DNA from: Rhodococcus sp. 1163
GTDB lineage: Bacteria; Actinomycetota; Actinomycetes; Mycobacteriales; Mycobacteriaceae
Direction: 5' to 3'
Length of the DNA stretch: 64,000 bases
Assembly (NCBI RefSeq): GCF_002091985.1
Contig: NZ_MKKX01000003.1
Coordinates: forward strand, 121,203-185,202
Shown: piece by piece, positions 55,918 to 63,859 of the stretch
Layout of the letters: each line of letters opens with the position of its first letter
Numbering within the stretch: the first letter of the stretch is position 1
Program-made: the position numbers and the translations under genes
Notes under the pieces: model-generated
Databases searched by the model: none
What the model was told of the DNA's origin: nothing
What the model saw: the letters and a program-made list of their open reading frames with translations, nothing else

Positions 55918-55942
55918 GACCACATCACACTCCGCTGTGGTC
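55918..55942. terminator. Hairpin between Doc-like and KAP genes
   Basis: GACCACA and TGTGGTC with an 11-base loop lie between the convergent stops. Confidence 0.45.
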
Positions 55943-55952
55943 CTCTAGGTGG

Positions 55953-58154
55953 CTAATTCTCGGGCCCGGTCAGGATCTGGCGCAAGGCCAACGCGGCATA
56001 AGTAACGCGATTGGGCAACGATCTGTCGTTATCATTCAATTGCGAGATGTCGACGTCAGGGATCTCATTCAGATCCCAAAGGTATTGCGGGACAAGGTGT
56101 ATGAATTCCTGGCTCAGGAACTTGCTGTCCCAGGTCTCGAACTTCCCGTCGGCCTCTTCGGTACCAGCCATGGTGACGAACCGTGCTCCGAGAGTCGCGA
56201 GTGTCACGGCTTCATCACTTGCCAAAATGGCCTGCGCTTGCTTGCTTAATTGGCGCCAGAGGTCGTCATCAAAGTAGTGCAAAAAGCTCAGGACGGAGTG
56301 GGTTCGGTGTTGTCCGGAGGGGAGATCGGTGGTCAGGTCCAACATGCATCGTTGAAGTATTTCGTCGCGGATGCCTTTTGTTGCTATGACGACTTTTTCG
56401 GCATCGATGGTGTCGAGTTCGATGGGTCGCGTCAGTACGTCCACCGTGGTGGGCAGGTCGAACTCGATGCGGTAGCGGTCAAGTAAAAATCTTGCTGCTT
56501 GCGGAGTCGATACGGTGACTGCGTGGGCAAGCAGGGTGTACAAGATTTCGGACCATCTGGAAAACAGCAGATCCCTTGTTCCCATGTGTAGCTCGCGTGT
56601 GATGAGATGTGCGGCTTGTGCCAGGGACTCGGGCGCGCAGTCAACAATAACGTCGAGGTGCTGCAGAATTTTTCCGCAGACGAGGTCGCGGCGCTGCTGC
56701 TCGGACAAACAGTCTCGAATTACGGAGGCAGAGGACCAGGTGCCGGTCGATGCGAGGTGGGTGAAGTCGGATCTCACATCGGTATTTCGCACGTCTTGGG
56801 CTGGTATCCCAAAGGCAAAGTATCGGTCGAAGTGATCGCGTTCTCGGATCTGGCAGCGCGAAGCGCTTCGTGAAGAGTAAAAACCCTTGGGGCGTGGGAG
56901 TGTGTGAGGGAAGAGGCTGACCAGGAGTCGGTACGCGGTACGGTTTTCGAGTGAGTCATTGGAGTCCGTGAGTTCGGCGACCTCGCGTTCTTTCTGTTCA
57001 GGAGTGAGCTGGTGATTCGTACCCGGTTCGGGGTGTCTTCGGAGTAGTTCTGTTCGCCACTTGGGTATTTCCTTGTACAGGCGCGGGTAGTGAAGTCGGA
57101 TAAACGTGATCAGCGTTGCGTCGAACAGGTCCACCTCGCGGTCACCCCCGACGAGTGTCAGCATGATGTCGACCTGCGTGACCAGTCGGAAAACGCTACG
57201 TAATGTAAGCCGATCTGTAGGTAGCAGCGCGAACAAAGAATCGGCGGTCTTGTCCTGAGCTTCGTCGGTGGATTCTTTGCTATGAGCCTTCGCGACGGCC
57301 CGTAGTTGGTCGCGGAACTCACGAGCGAGATGCAGCTGCTGGATGGGCGGTAGCGCGAAAGGATACTGGACGATTTTTTCGAGGTATCTGCGTGCGCGAG
57401 CGCTGTTTTCCAGGGCAAGGTCGCTCTGGCGGAGTACATCGATGACAGTTTCCTCGTCGTATGAGAGCAGGTAGTGGACTCGATCGAAGCGCCCGAGGAG
57501 GCGGACCGACTTCATGACAGAGAGGAGTTCGTCCGCATGCAGGCGATCGATGTCGTCGACGATAACCAATACGTTTCTGCCGGCTGAGTCGATGGCTGCG
57601 GAGATGTCCGAGAATCGTTTGGTGAAGGGGTCGGTTTTGATGTCGGCGGTGAAATTACCGGCTTGGTCGGTGGCGGCGTCGGCACCGGCCTTGAGCGCGT
57701 CTTGTACAGCTCCTTTGCCCACATATTTTTCTACGGCGGCAATCGCGACGGCTTTGAGCACGGCGCCTGCAACTGGTGCGGCGGTGTTGAGTAGCCGCTT
57801 GGCATTGTCACCATGTTCGCCGGGCGGCATGGCGAACGCGATCGCGCGATAGAACTCCTCGGTCAAGGAGGTAGTGTCGGCAGCCGACCAGGGCGTGAAT
57901 TTTACGACAGACCAGGTTTTCGGGTGTTCGATCGCGATTACGTCGGTGATCATGTTCAATGCCGACGTCTTGCCGCTTCCCCATGGGCCGGCCAGGCCGA
58001 ATACAACACTGGGCCCTTGTCCTGCCCGACGGATGCGTTCGGCAATGCGCCGGGCGAACTGTTTACGATCGAGGCGGTCCTCTGTCATAAACCTGATCTC
58101 GACATCGGGATTGACTTGGACTTCTCTGCTGGCGGCCGTGTGTGGGGTGGTCAC
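55953..58154 (-). CDS. KAP family P-loop NTPase
   Basis: 733 aa. Walker A GLAGPWGSGKTSA (residues about 53-65), then TWSVVKFTPWSA, and Walker B NVLVIVDDIDRL (194-205). A hydrophobic insert between the two (AAPVAGAVLKAVAIAAVEKY) is typical of KAP NTPases, which are membrane-tethered by such loops. The C-terminal 450 residues are helical with no recognised effector domain. KAP proteins are recurrent in phage-defence loci; here it is element cargo. GTG start at 58154 is uncertain, since GAGG lies too close; ATG 58088 (MTEDRLDRK) is an alternative. Confidence 0.85.
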   Translation of the reverse strand: MTTPHTAASREVQVNPDVEIRFMTEDRLDRKQFARRIAERIRRAGQGPSVVFGLAGPWGSGKTSALNMITDVIAIEHPKTWSVVKFTPWSAADTTSLTEEFYRAIAFAMPPGEHGDNAKRLLNTAAPVAGAVLKAVAIAAVEKYVGKGAVQDALKAGADAATDQAGNFTADIKTDPFTKRFSDISAAIDSAGRNVLVIVDDIDRLHADELLSVMKSVRLLGRFDRVHYLLSYDEETVIDVLRQSDLALENSARARRYLEKIVQYPFALPPIQQLHLAREFRDQLRAVAKAHSKESTDEAQDKTADSLFALLPTDRLTLRSVFRLVTQVDIMLTLVGGDREVDLFDATLITFIRLHYPRLYKEIPKWRTELLRRHPEPGTNHQLTPEQKEREVAELTDSNDSLENRTAYRLLVSLFPHTLPRPKGFYSSRSASRCQIRERDHFDRYFAFGIPAQDVRNTDVRSDFTHLASTGTWSSASVIRDCLSEQQRRDLVCGKILQHLDVIVDCAPESLAQAAHLITRELHMGTRDLLFSRWSEILYTLLAHAVTVSTPQAARFLLDRYRIEFDLPTTVDVLTRPIELDTIDAEKVVIATKGIRDEILQRCMLDLTTDLPSGQHRTHSVLSFLHYFDDDLWRQLSKQAQAILASDEAVTLATLGARFVTMAGTEEADGKFETWDSKFLSQEFIHLVPQYLWDLNEIPDVDISQLNDNDRSLPNRVTYAALALRQILTGPEN

Positions 58155-58466
58155 ACCTCAATGATTACAGCTGGCTTTACTTATCAGGCATCAGTGTCAA
58201 CTTCTCTTTACGGTGCGGTAACTGTCGTTCACACACCGCCAGGTCCGCCGTTCTCACGGAATTGTGGAGTGGGACGGCACTACCACCGGCATCGCGTTCC
58301 AGTACGTGCAGCAAGTCGCCACCATATCGGAGTCGCCCTTTTGTCACACACTTGTCACAACTGCGGGCGAACTTAGCGGACGTCGATGGACGGCGTCGGA
58401 CTGTATTGGCTGGTCAGTGCCGGTGTCGATGGTCCACCTGGATGCACTTAGATCACTCTCATGTGG
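58155..58466. other. Right-end non-coding region of the element with TTGTCAC motifs
   Basis: 312 bases with no convincing gene. TTGTCAC appears at 58341-58347 and 58352-58358, about 110 bases before the right tRNA duplicate. These match the left-end motifs and may be the other arm-site set. The KAP promoter must also lie here. Confidence 0.55.
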
Positions 58467-58804
58467 CTGTTAATCGGACGGTTGCTGGTTCGAGTCCAGC
58501 CGGGGGAGCACTGATAGGCCCTCTGAACTGCGGTTTAACCCGTTGGGTCGGAGGGCCTTTCTTGTTTCTAGGTCTCGCTTGTCACGGATTGTCACAAGTT
58601 GTCACGAGGTCTTTTTGGCTACTTGTGCGTCGGTGAGTGTGCATGGGACCACCGACGTTCGGAGTGCAACTCCGGCTAGTCGGACGGTCGAAGTCCACCA
58701 ACGGATTCGGGCGCCTATGAACCTGTTCGACACGTTCATCTTGGTGCCGAGCAGGGGCGCCGATTGAGCGCAACTCGTGGTGTCTGCCAACGGCGACGTA
58801 AATT
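58467..58804 (+). repeat. Right copy of the direct repeat (attR plus left end of a second element)
   Basis: Bases 58467-58510 duplicate the tRNA 3' half, and 58511-58804 duplicate the sequence that follows the tRNA at the left end, including terminator and three TTGTCAC motifs. The tRNA part is not a functional gene, since acceptor 5', D arm and 5' anticodon stem are missing. Homology stops abruptly after AAATT, where the left copy would lead into the integrase. Confidence 0.88.
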
Positions 58805-59331
58805 GCGTACGACCTCCCTCCCCATCCCGTGAGCATCTGCTTCGCGATCGCCGTCAAGAACATATCGCCCGAGGGAGCAGTGAGTTCGATCCTCGCCCAG
58901 GCCACCAGCGCCGAACAGGGTGCTAACGGCGGCATCTGGGAAGTGAGCGACGGTGATGTTGAGTGGTTTGCGGTCAGCGGAGCGGCATGGGTTCGGGTGG
59001 TGCGCTTTGGCCAACTGCACCAGCCGCCGGGGTGCGGTTGGCGAAAGAGCACGAGAACGGGGACGGAGGGGCAAGCCGTCCAGCCCGCCGAGTCGGTGGC
59101 AATTCAAGCGGCTTAGGCCGAACACGCTTGCTGGACCTCCGAGACTTTGGGCGGGCGTGGTCGACTTCGCCGGGGGCCGAGAAGACCGTTGTCGCCGCTG
59201 TGCTGAGTCCGTTGGCTTCAGATAGACGGTGTCTCCGTCCTTGGTGGAGATGGGATCGTACGGCCTGGGCGCAGGGCCACAGCGGAATTCTCCTCGACGC
59301 TCTCGGAACAGCGAGAGGGCTCAGCGTCGAC
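58805..59331. other. No confident gene; remnant DNA after the right repeat
   Basis: 527 bases where open frames on both strands are mutually overlapping and have no recognised motif. The integrase expected by analogy with the left repeat is absent. At 59295-59329 a nested hairpin (CGACGCT...AGCGTCG with inner CTCTCG/CGAGAG) may end transcription of the minus-strand gene at 59332. Confidence 0.5.
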
Positions 59332-59559
59332 TCACAACCAGGTAATCGGCGGTGGCTCAGTAAGGGCCAGGTCATAGTAAATCCGGTACCCGTCAGATAA
59401 ACGCGCTGTGGCGATCGTTCGAGGGCCAGTTTCAGCAGAGACTGAGAAGTTGGACGGGAGGCGTGCGTATTGCTCAGCCCGGACGCGCTTGAGTGCTTGA
59501 TTAACCTCGTGCGCGAGCTCGGTGCGGTGATGAGTAACCACAACAGTGGCCCCGGTCAC
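59332..59559 (-). CDS. Hypothetical protein, in frame behind the next gene upstream
   Basis: 75 aa from a GTG at 59559. Plausibly folded (ELAHEVNQALKRVRAEQYAR; RLSDGYRIYYDLAL). It shares its reading frame with the 181-residue gene at 59602, from which it is separated by one TAG and 14 open codons. It may therefore be the C-terminal part of a single gene split by a nonsense codon. No family recognised. Confidence 0.4.
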   Translation of the reverse strand: MTGATVVVTHHRTELAHEVNQALKRVRAEQYARLPSNFSVSAETGPRTIATARLSDGYRIYYDLALTEPPPITWL

Positions 59560-59601
59560 GACACGATAAGCTCCGATGACGCTCAGTCTTCTGGACGCGG
59601 G

Positions 59602-60147
59602 CTAATTGAAGACCAGTGCAGACTGATCTTCTTCGATGAGGGTAATGCGAAATTCCGCGGCTTCCCCCCACTGTGGTTCAGCTGTCCAATAAATGGCCCG
59701 CATCTTTTTGATTTCATCGCCCGGAACATCTACGACGTCGGCACTCGGAACCATGACAGTCAAGGCGTCGGTCCATCCATCGGCAAACGGGGGGTGTTGC
59801 TGCCACTGATCGATGACCCGACTGGACTCGTCAGGCAAATTCACCAAGCGAAGATCCGCGCTATGGAACTTCTCGAACAACATCTGGCAGCGCCAATCGC
59901 CCGATTCATGAAGACTTACCTTCGCAAGGCTTTCGTTTGATTGAGGCTGAACGTAGACATCGGCCTTATCCTTCGGAGACCAGACTCGCCACAATCCCGA
60001 TCGGCGACCGGGCGAACCCACCGCAAACTTGATCGGCTTCTTCGGATTTGCCCTCCAAACTGGCGTGTCAAGGTAGTTCTCGGGACTGCTGTAAACACGA
60101 ACTACGGGACCCCCGGGCAGATTCATAGAAGCAGTGGCGGCTTGCAC
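59602..60147 (-). CDS. Hypothetical protein
   Basis: 181 aa from GTG 60147; a TAAGAT box (60154-60159, minus strand) stands 6 bases before it. An in-frame ATG at 60126 is possible. The central segment SGLWRVWSPKDKADVYVQ and VSLHESGDWRCQM resembles a common actinobacterial family of unknown function. The C-terminal half (YWTAEPQWGEAAEFRITLIE) is also well formed. No catalytic motif. Confidence 0.6.
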   Translation of the reverse strand: MQAATASMNLPGGPVVRVYSSPENYLDTPVWRANPKKPIKFAVGSPGRRSGLWRVWSPKDKADVYVQPQSNESLAKVSLHESGDWRCQMLFEKFHSADLRLVNLPDESSRVIDQWQQHPPFADGWTDALTVMVPSADVVDVPGDEIKKMRAIYWTAEPQWGEAAEFRITLIEEDQSALVFN

Positions 60148-60191
60148 GGGCCGATCTTAGACTGGCGACGCGAGCACGCAAGAGTCGACAA

Positions 60192-60350
60192 CCAACGCGG
60201 AAAATCGACGCCGAAAAAGCCCGACACATCCGCCGAATGCTCGACGACGGCCCACCCAAGACCGAAATTGCCTTGGTGCCCGGCATCGGGCGTGCGCCCC
60301 TGCCCCTCTACCGTCACTTGGAGCGGACTGCTGGAAATTCGCAGCGGTGA
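60192..60350 (+). pseudogene. C-terminal fragment of a serine recombinase
   Basis: The frame reads PTRKIDAEKARHIRRMLDDG and then KTEIALVPGIGRAP-LYRHLER before a TGA at 60350. This is the DNA-binding tail (helix-turn-helix) of resolvases, which usually reads KLDxEKxxxIRRML...VAxxLGVSRATLYRHL. The catalytic domain is missing, and the helix-turn-helix carries extra residues (APLPLYRH). A relic of a transposon or invertase. Confidence 0.6.
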
Positions 60351-60655
60351 GCCTACGACCAAGCTGACTGGACCAAAGACCGACGTGTTCCTCGCGGAAG
60401 CATCTGCGCCTGGACTCCAACCTCCCCGCATGGCCGTAGCGGAGCTTATCGAGACCGCTTTGAGCCGGTTGCATTGTGGATGAGAATTACACCACGCTCG
60501 GCACGTCAGTACTTCTCCGACAACGGAGTCCGCGCCCTGGTGCACGACGCCGCCGCGTCGATGACCGCTCCAGCGCCCGGCCAACAACTGGTCGATCTCG
60601 ATCCAGCCACACCGTCCCGATCGCTCTCACCGGGCGCACCGTGGCAGGACTGTAG
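60351..60655. other. No confident gene
   Basis: 305 bases between two decayed fragments. Short open frames on both strands, none with a recognisable start, motif or family. Confidence 0.5.
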
Positions 60656-60921
60656 ATCATCACCGAACTCGCGACTTGGGCCGGTACCGATCTCGACCGG
60701 CGGGAGCTGATCAACGAATGGGGAACGGCGATCGAGGCGGCCGCAGCCGACGACCACCCGTCGGTCGCGTTGCACGAGGCCGCGATTCACCGCACAGTGC
60801 GCGAATTCGATCAAGGAAGTACGCACCTGGCATCGGGGACCACGCCATTAGACGGGGAGCCCCCGACGCCCTCGCGGACGCCTTCGCCGGCTTTATCACC
60901 GCGCTTCGCGACGAACTCTGA
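60656..60921 (+). pseudogene. Frameshifted fragment of an unknown gene
   Basis: An open frame without a start codon reads ITELATWAGTDLDRRELINE and DDHPSVALHEAAIHRTVREF. About 60830-60850 the protein-like sequence moves to another frame that ends in PDALADAFAGFITALRDEL and a stop at 60921. This looks like a small helical protein broken by a frameshift and missing its start. Family unknown. Confidence 0.35.
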
Positions 60922-60993
60922 GGGTGCGGTCAAGTAGATGCAGAAGCGTCCTCGCGACCGGGAGATGAAAACCAGCGATGATATGACTGGAGC

Positions 60994-61782
60994 ATGGACG
61001 ACGCGGACTTCGATGACGCAGTACGGGCAGAATTGACCAGTCTGGACAGCATCAAGACCTATCTGCAAGACAACCCAGGTCGTCACGCTGCGCCAGAGAG
61101 TGATCTCGCCGAAGACGAAGACCGCCTTCCTCACATCTGGGTCGCAACTACCGCCCAGAGGGCTCTGCTGCACGCCTGTGAGTGCATCGAAGCGTCGAGT
61201 GCGTTGATGCTCAACTGGAACTGGTCGTTCGCACAGTTCGCGCTCCTGCGCGCGGCGTACGAATCAGCCGGCTCCACAGTGTGGCTCCTGATACCGGAAG
61301 AATCGGACCTGCGACTTGCTCGGCTTCTCTGTCAGCACAACGACTCGTGGAAGTACTCCGCGAAGGCCTACATGGGAACTCCGCTCGACGATGGCGGGGA
61401 GCACCAGGCGAGGCAGCAGTGGACAACCTATATCGCCGCAGAGATCAACATCGATCTGAAGAAGGGCAGGTCAGGCGGATTCGAGAATTTGATTGACTCG
61501 ATTGAAGACCTGCCTGACCAGCCGGAGTCGCTCCTCACCGCTTGGCGTGTGTGTTCTGGGGTTAGTCACGCCAAGACGTGGGCCATGACTACGGTCACCA
61601 CCGAAGTCGACAGCGCTGAGCTGTACGAGCACGGCCGGCTGAGCGGTCGCGTGCCGAATCTGGACTTGTTCTTGACGCATTTGCGTGTTGCGCGCCGCAC
61701 GGTGCAGCGGGCCTGGGTTTACTACCAAATCCGAACCACACCACGTCCGCACCCCATCGCGCTGAGGCTGGAGAAGATGTAG
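60994..61782 (+). CDS. Hypothetical helical protein, DUF5677/HEPN-like pattern
   Basis: 262 aa, ATG start. Predicted almost entirely helical. The stretch AQRALLHACECIEASSALML...FAQFALLRAAYESAGSTVWLL resembles the helical core of DUF5677/AbiV-like proteins related to HEPN folds. No clear RxxxxH nuclease motif. It lies before the HipA-like/DUF3037 pair on the same strand but is separated by a hairpin, so co-transcription is unlikely. Confidence 0.6.
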   Translation: MDDADFDDAVRAELTSLDSIKTYLQDNPGRHAAPESDLAEDEDRLPHIWVATTAQRALLHACECIEASSALMLNWNWSFAQFALLRAAYESAGSTVWLLIPEESDLRLARLLCQHNDSWKYSAKAYMGTPLDDGGEHQARQQWTTYIAAEINIDLKKGRSGGFENLIDSIEDLPDQPESLLTAWRVCSGVSHAKTWAMTTVTTEVDSAELYEHGRLSGRVPNLDLFLTHLRVARRTVQRAWVYYQIRTTPRPHPIALRLEKM

Positions 61783-62107
61783 CACCCGAGCTGACAGCGG
61801 CAGAGTCAGACGATGCAATCCAAGCAATCCGCACAGATTGGTGAGAGGATGCCGATAGCCACAGAGTCCAGGGTCGTCTCAATGCCCACCAGGTCCGCAC
61901 AAGGCAAAAAGCGTTCGTAAACTTCGCGTGGGCGGATGACCCGTAAAGAGTTCGACGCTGCCAACCGTAAGTGATTCTCGTTTGATTCACCATGGACGCC
62001 CCTCCGTCTCCATTGACGGAGGGGCGTGTAGCACCCAACCCGCGTGCACGGAGAGCCCACCTAATACACTGCCGAAGCGGCAGGCCGGAGACGACAGCAC
62101 AGGAGAA
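61783..62107 (+). promoter_or_regulatory. Intergenic region with terminator and promoter
   Basis: 325 bases without a gene. A perfect 13-bp hairpin (ACGCCCCTCCGTC, loop TCCATT, complement) at 61996-62027 is a likely terminator for the preceding gene. TAATAC at about 62062 could be the -10 of the HipA-like gene. Confidence 0.55.
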
Positions 62108-62884
62108 ATGACGGTGGGGGCAACGCTCTACGAGGTCGGTCCCACCGAGACCCTCGCAGCAATTCTCCCAATGAACAGGCCAGAGTCAGGAACGCACGCC
62201 TTCCGTGGTCTCACCGCGAGCGGTAAGACCTACTGGATCAAGGTCCCATTCCAAAGCCAGGGCCCACGGGTCCTCGCGACGGAGCAGATCGTATCCGCAG
62301 TCGGGCGACTGTTCGACGCCCCGGTCCGCGACACAGCACTCATTCAGATCAGCGAGGACTGGAACTCGGTACCAACTGGTTCGGGCCTCACTCTGCACTC
62401 CTGCATCGCCCACGGGTCCCTTGAACTAGACAGTACTGAGGAAAGCCGCGAACAGATCTACATGCGGTTCGACGACAACAGTCGCCGGTGGCCGCGGTGG
62501 GCCGCACTCTGGGACCTGTGCATCGGAAGTGACGAACAATGGCTCTATGCGCACGAGACAGCCAAGAGTATGTGGAGCTTCGATCACAACCTGTGGATCC
62601 ACGACACGCAAGAGTGGGACGCGGGGTCATGTCAGAGCGGACACGACCTCGTCTGGACCTGGACGGGGGCGTGGGACCACTTCGACGCAAGTGAACTTGT
62701 CAGCACCGCCGATAGGCTGGATTCGATTACCCGCGAAGAATTGGTCGACGCCTGCTACGCAATACCGGCACAATGGGATGTACCGAAGCATGACCTCGAC
62801 GCGCTCGTAGACATGCTGCACTACAGGCGAACCACAGTCGCCGCGAGACTTCGGGTCAAATCGTCAAGAACCACCGCAAGCTGA
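62108..62884 (+). CDS. HipA-like kinase (HipA_2 type)
   Basis: 258 aa from ATG 62108; GTG 62114 is equally likely because AGGAG lies 8 bases before it. The N-lobe has GKTYWIKVPFQSQGPRVLAT and EQIVSAVGRLFDAPV, the lysine and glutamate region of HipA-fold kinases. The C-lobe has LWDLCIGSDEQWLYAHE and SMWSFDHNLWI, where the metal-binding Asp-His occurs. It is smaller than HipA and has no HipB-like partner; instead a DUF3037 gene follows after 13 bases, a recurrent pairing for this family. Function of the pair is unknown; a toxin, defence or signalling kinase is possible. Confidence 0.72.
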   Translation: MTVGATLYEVGPTETLAAILPMNRPESGTHAFRGLTASGKTYWIKVPFQSQGPRVLATEQIVSAVGRLFDAPVRDTALIQISEDWNSVPTGSGLTLHSCIAHGSLELDSTEESREQIYMRFDDNSRRWPRWAALWDLCIGSDEQWLYAHETAKSMWSFDHNLWIHDTQEWDAGSCQSGHDLVWTWTGAWDHFDASELVSTADRLDSITREELVDACYAIPAQWDVPKHDLDALVDMLHYRRTTVAARLRVKSSRTTAS

Positions 62885-62897
62885 GAAGGAGGATGGC

Positions 62898-63707
62898 ATG
62901 CGTTACAACTACTGGACAATGCGATACCTCCCTGACCCAGCTCGTGGAGAATTTATTAACATCGGCCTGCTGGTGGGCCTAGACGGAGCCGACTGGGCAG
63001 TACGGACGGTCCAAAGCTTCGATCGAGTATCTCGTCTTGGCGGTGACCTCAACGTTGCCCGCCACTGGTCATCCAACTTCCGTGAGATGGTTGCGGCCAA
63101 CACAGATGCCCTCGCCGGGATAGTCATGAGCCAGGGCACGATCAACTCGCTTCGCGGGTTCCACAACAACGCAGTTCAGCTCAGCGCGCCTCTGCCTGTC
63201 GTGGCAGAGTCCGCTGAAGCCGCAATCGAAGTCTTGTACGACCGTTTAGTAATCGAACCTGCCCACTCTCCACGATCGACCTCGCACTCTCGCGCGGTGA
63301 GGACGCTCGGCGAAGCCTATGGGCAACTCCGCCCGACGCTATCGCTGTGTAAGAGGGTCAAAGTCCGAGCCGGCAGGCAAAGTCTGGACTTCGACTTCGC
63401 TCTCAAGGGAAATCGAATCGAAGAGCTGTCCCGAGTCTGGTCGTTCGATCTCAAGGACATGGACCCCCAGGTCGAGAAGGTGCAAGCATGGGGTTTCAGA
63501 CTCCAAGAGCTTCGCGAGGGCGGCGGCGAACTGGCTGGCGAGCATCACCTCACGATCGAACAGGACGTCCCCGTAAAAGTGTTGTACGTACCACCAAAAA
63601 CCGCAGCGCAACGTGAGTCTCTAGACCTCGCCCAAGACGCGTGGAAGAAGATCGACGCCAAGGCATACCCTCTCGACCAAGCACGAGAGCTTGCTCGTTC
63701 CGCATAG
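62898..63707 (+). CDS. DUF3037 domain protein
   Basis: 269 aa, ATG start with AAGGAGG six bases ahead. The N-terminus YNYWTMRYLPDPARGEFINI and GLLVG is the DUF3037 signature. The rest is mixed alpha/beta (SFDLKDMDPQVEKVQAWGFR; YVPPKTAAQRESLDLAQDAW). Same operon as the HipA-like kinase; possibly its substrate or antitoxin, which is inference from their pairing. Confidence 0.8.
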   Translation: MRYNYWTMRYLPDPARGEFINIGLLVGLDGADWAVRTVQSFDRVSRLGGDLNVARHWSSNFREMVAANTDALAGIVMSQGTINSLRGFHNNAVQLSAPLPVVAESAEAAIEVLYDRLVIEPAHSPRSTSHSRAVRTLGEAYGQLRPTLSLCKRVKVRAGRQSLDFDFALKGNRIEELSRVWSFDLKDMDPQVEKVQAWGFRLQELREGGGELAGEHHLTIEQDVPVKVLYVPPKTAAQRESLDLAQDAWKKIDAKAYPLDQARELARSA

Positions 63708-63824
63708 CGATCGAATGTGGTCGAAAATTGGAGTAGCAACGGGGAGTTCGCGTAGCGCTGCTCCATCGTTTAACGGCTGGTGGATGTTCACATCACGTAC
63801 GAAGGCCGGTGCTCGGAAAGCCAT

Positions 63825-63859
63825 CCGCCGCCCTACTGCATGTGGTGGTAGGGCGGCGG
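63825..63859. terminator. Hairpin after the DUF3037 gene
   Basis: Perfect 12-bp stem CCGCCGCCCTAC/GTAGGGCGGCGG with an 11-base loop, about 120 bases after the stop. The remaining sequence to the window end (63860-64000) shows no gene I can support. Confidence 0.6.

Larger units (their letters stand above)
53095..58510 (+). mobile_element. 5.4-kb integrative element in tRNA-Asn
   Basis: Bounded by the tRNA 3' half on the left and its 44-base duplicate (58467-58510) on the right. The interior holds an integrase next to the left end, a Doc-like toxin module and a KAP NTPase gene on the opposite strand. Size, tRNA target, terminal integrase and flanking repeat are those of a small integrative island carrying defence-type cargo. 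No replication or transfer gene is seen, so it would need a helper or is a satellite or remnant. Confidence 0.85.

Noticed and set aside
58467..58510. Second tRNA-Asn gene
   Set aside because: Only the 3' half (from the anticodon loop) is present; the acceptor 5' strand, D arm and 5' anticodon stem are missing, so it is an attachment-site duplicate.
58829..59116. 95-residue plus-strand frame resembling a DUF397-like ending (WRKSTRTG)
   Set aside because: Similarity is limited to a few residues, and competing frames overlap; not enough support for a gene call.
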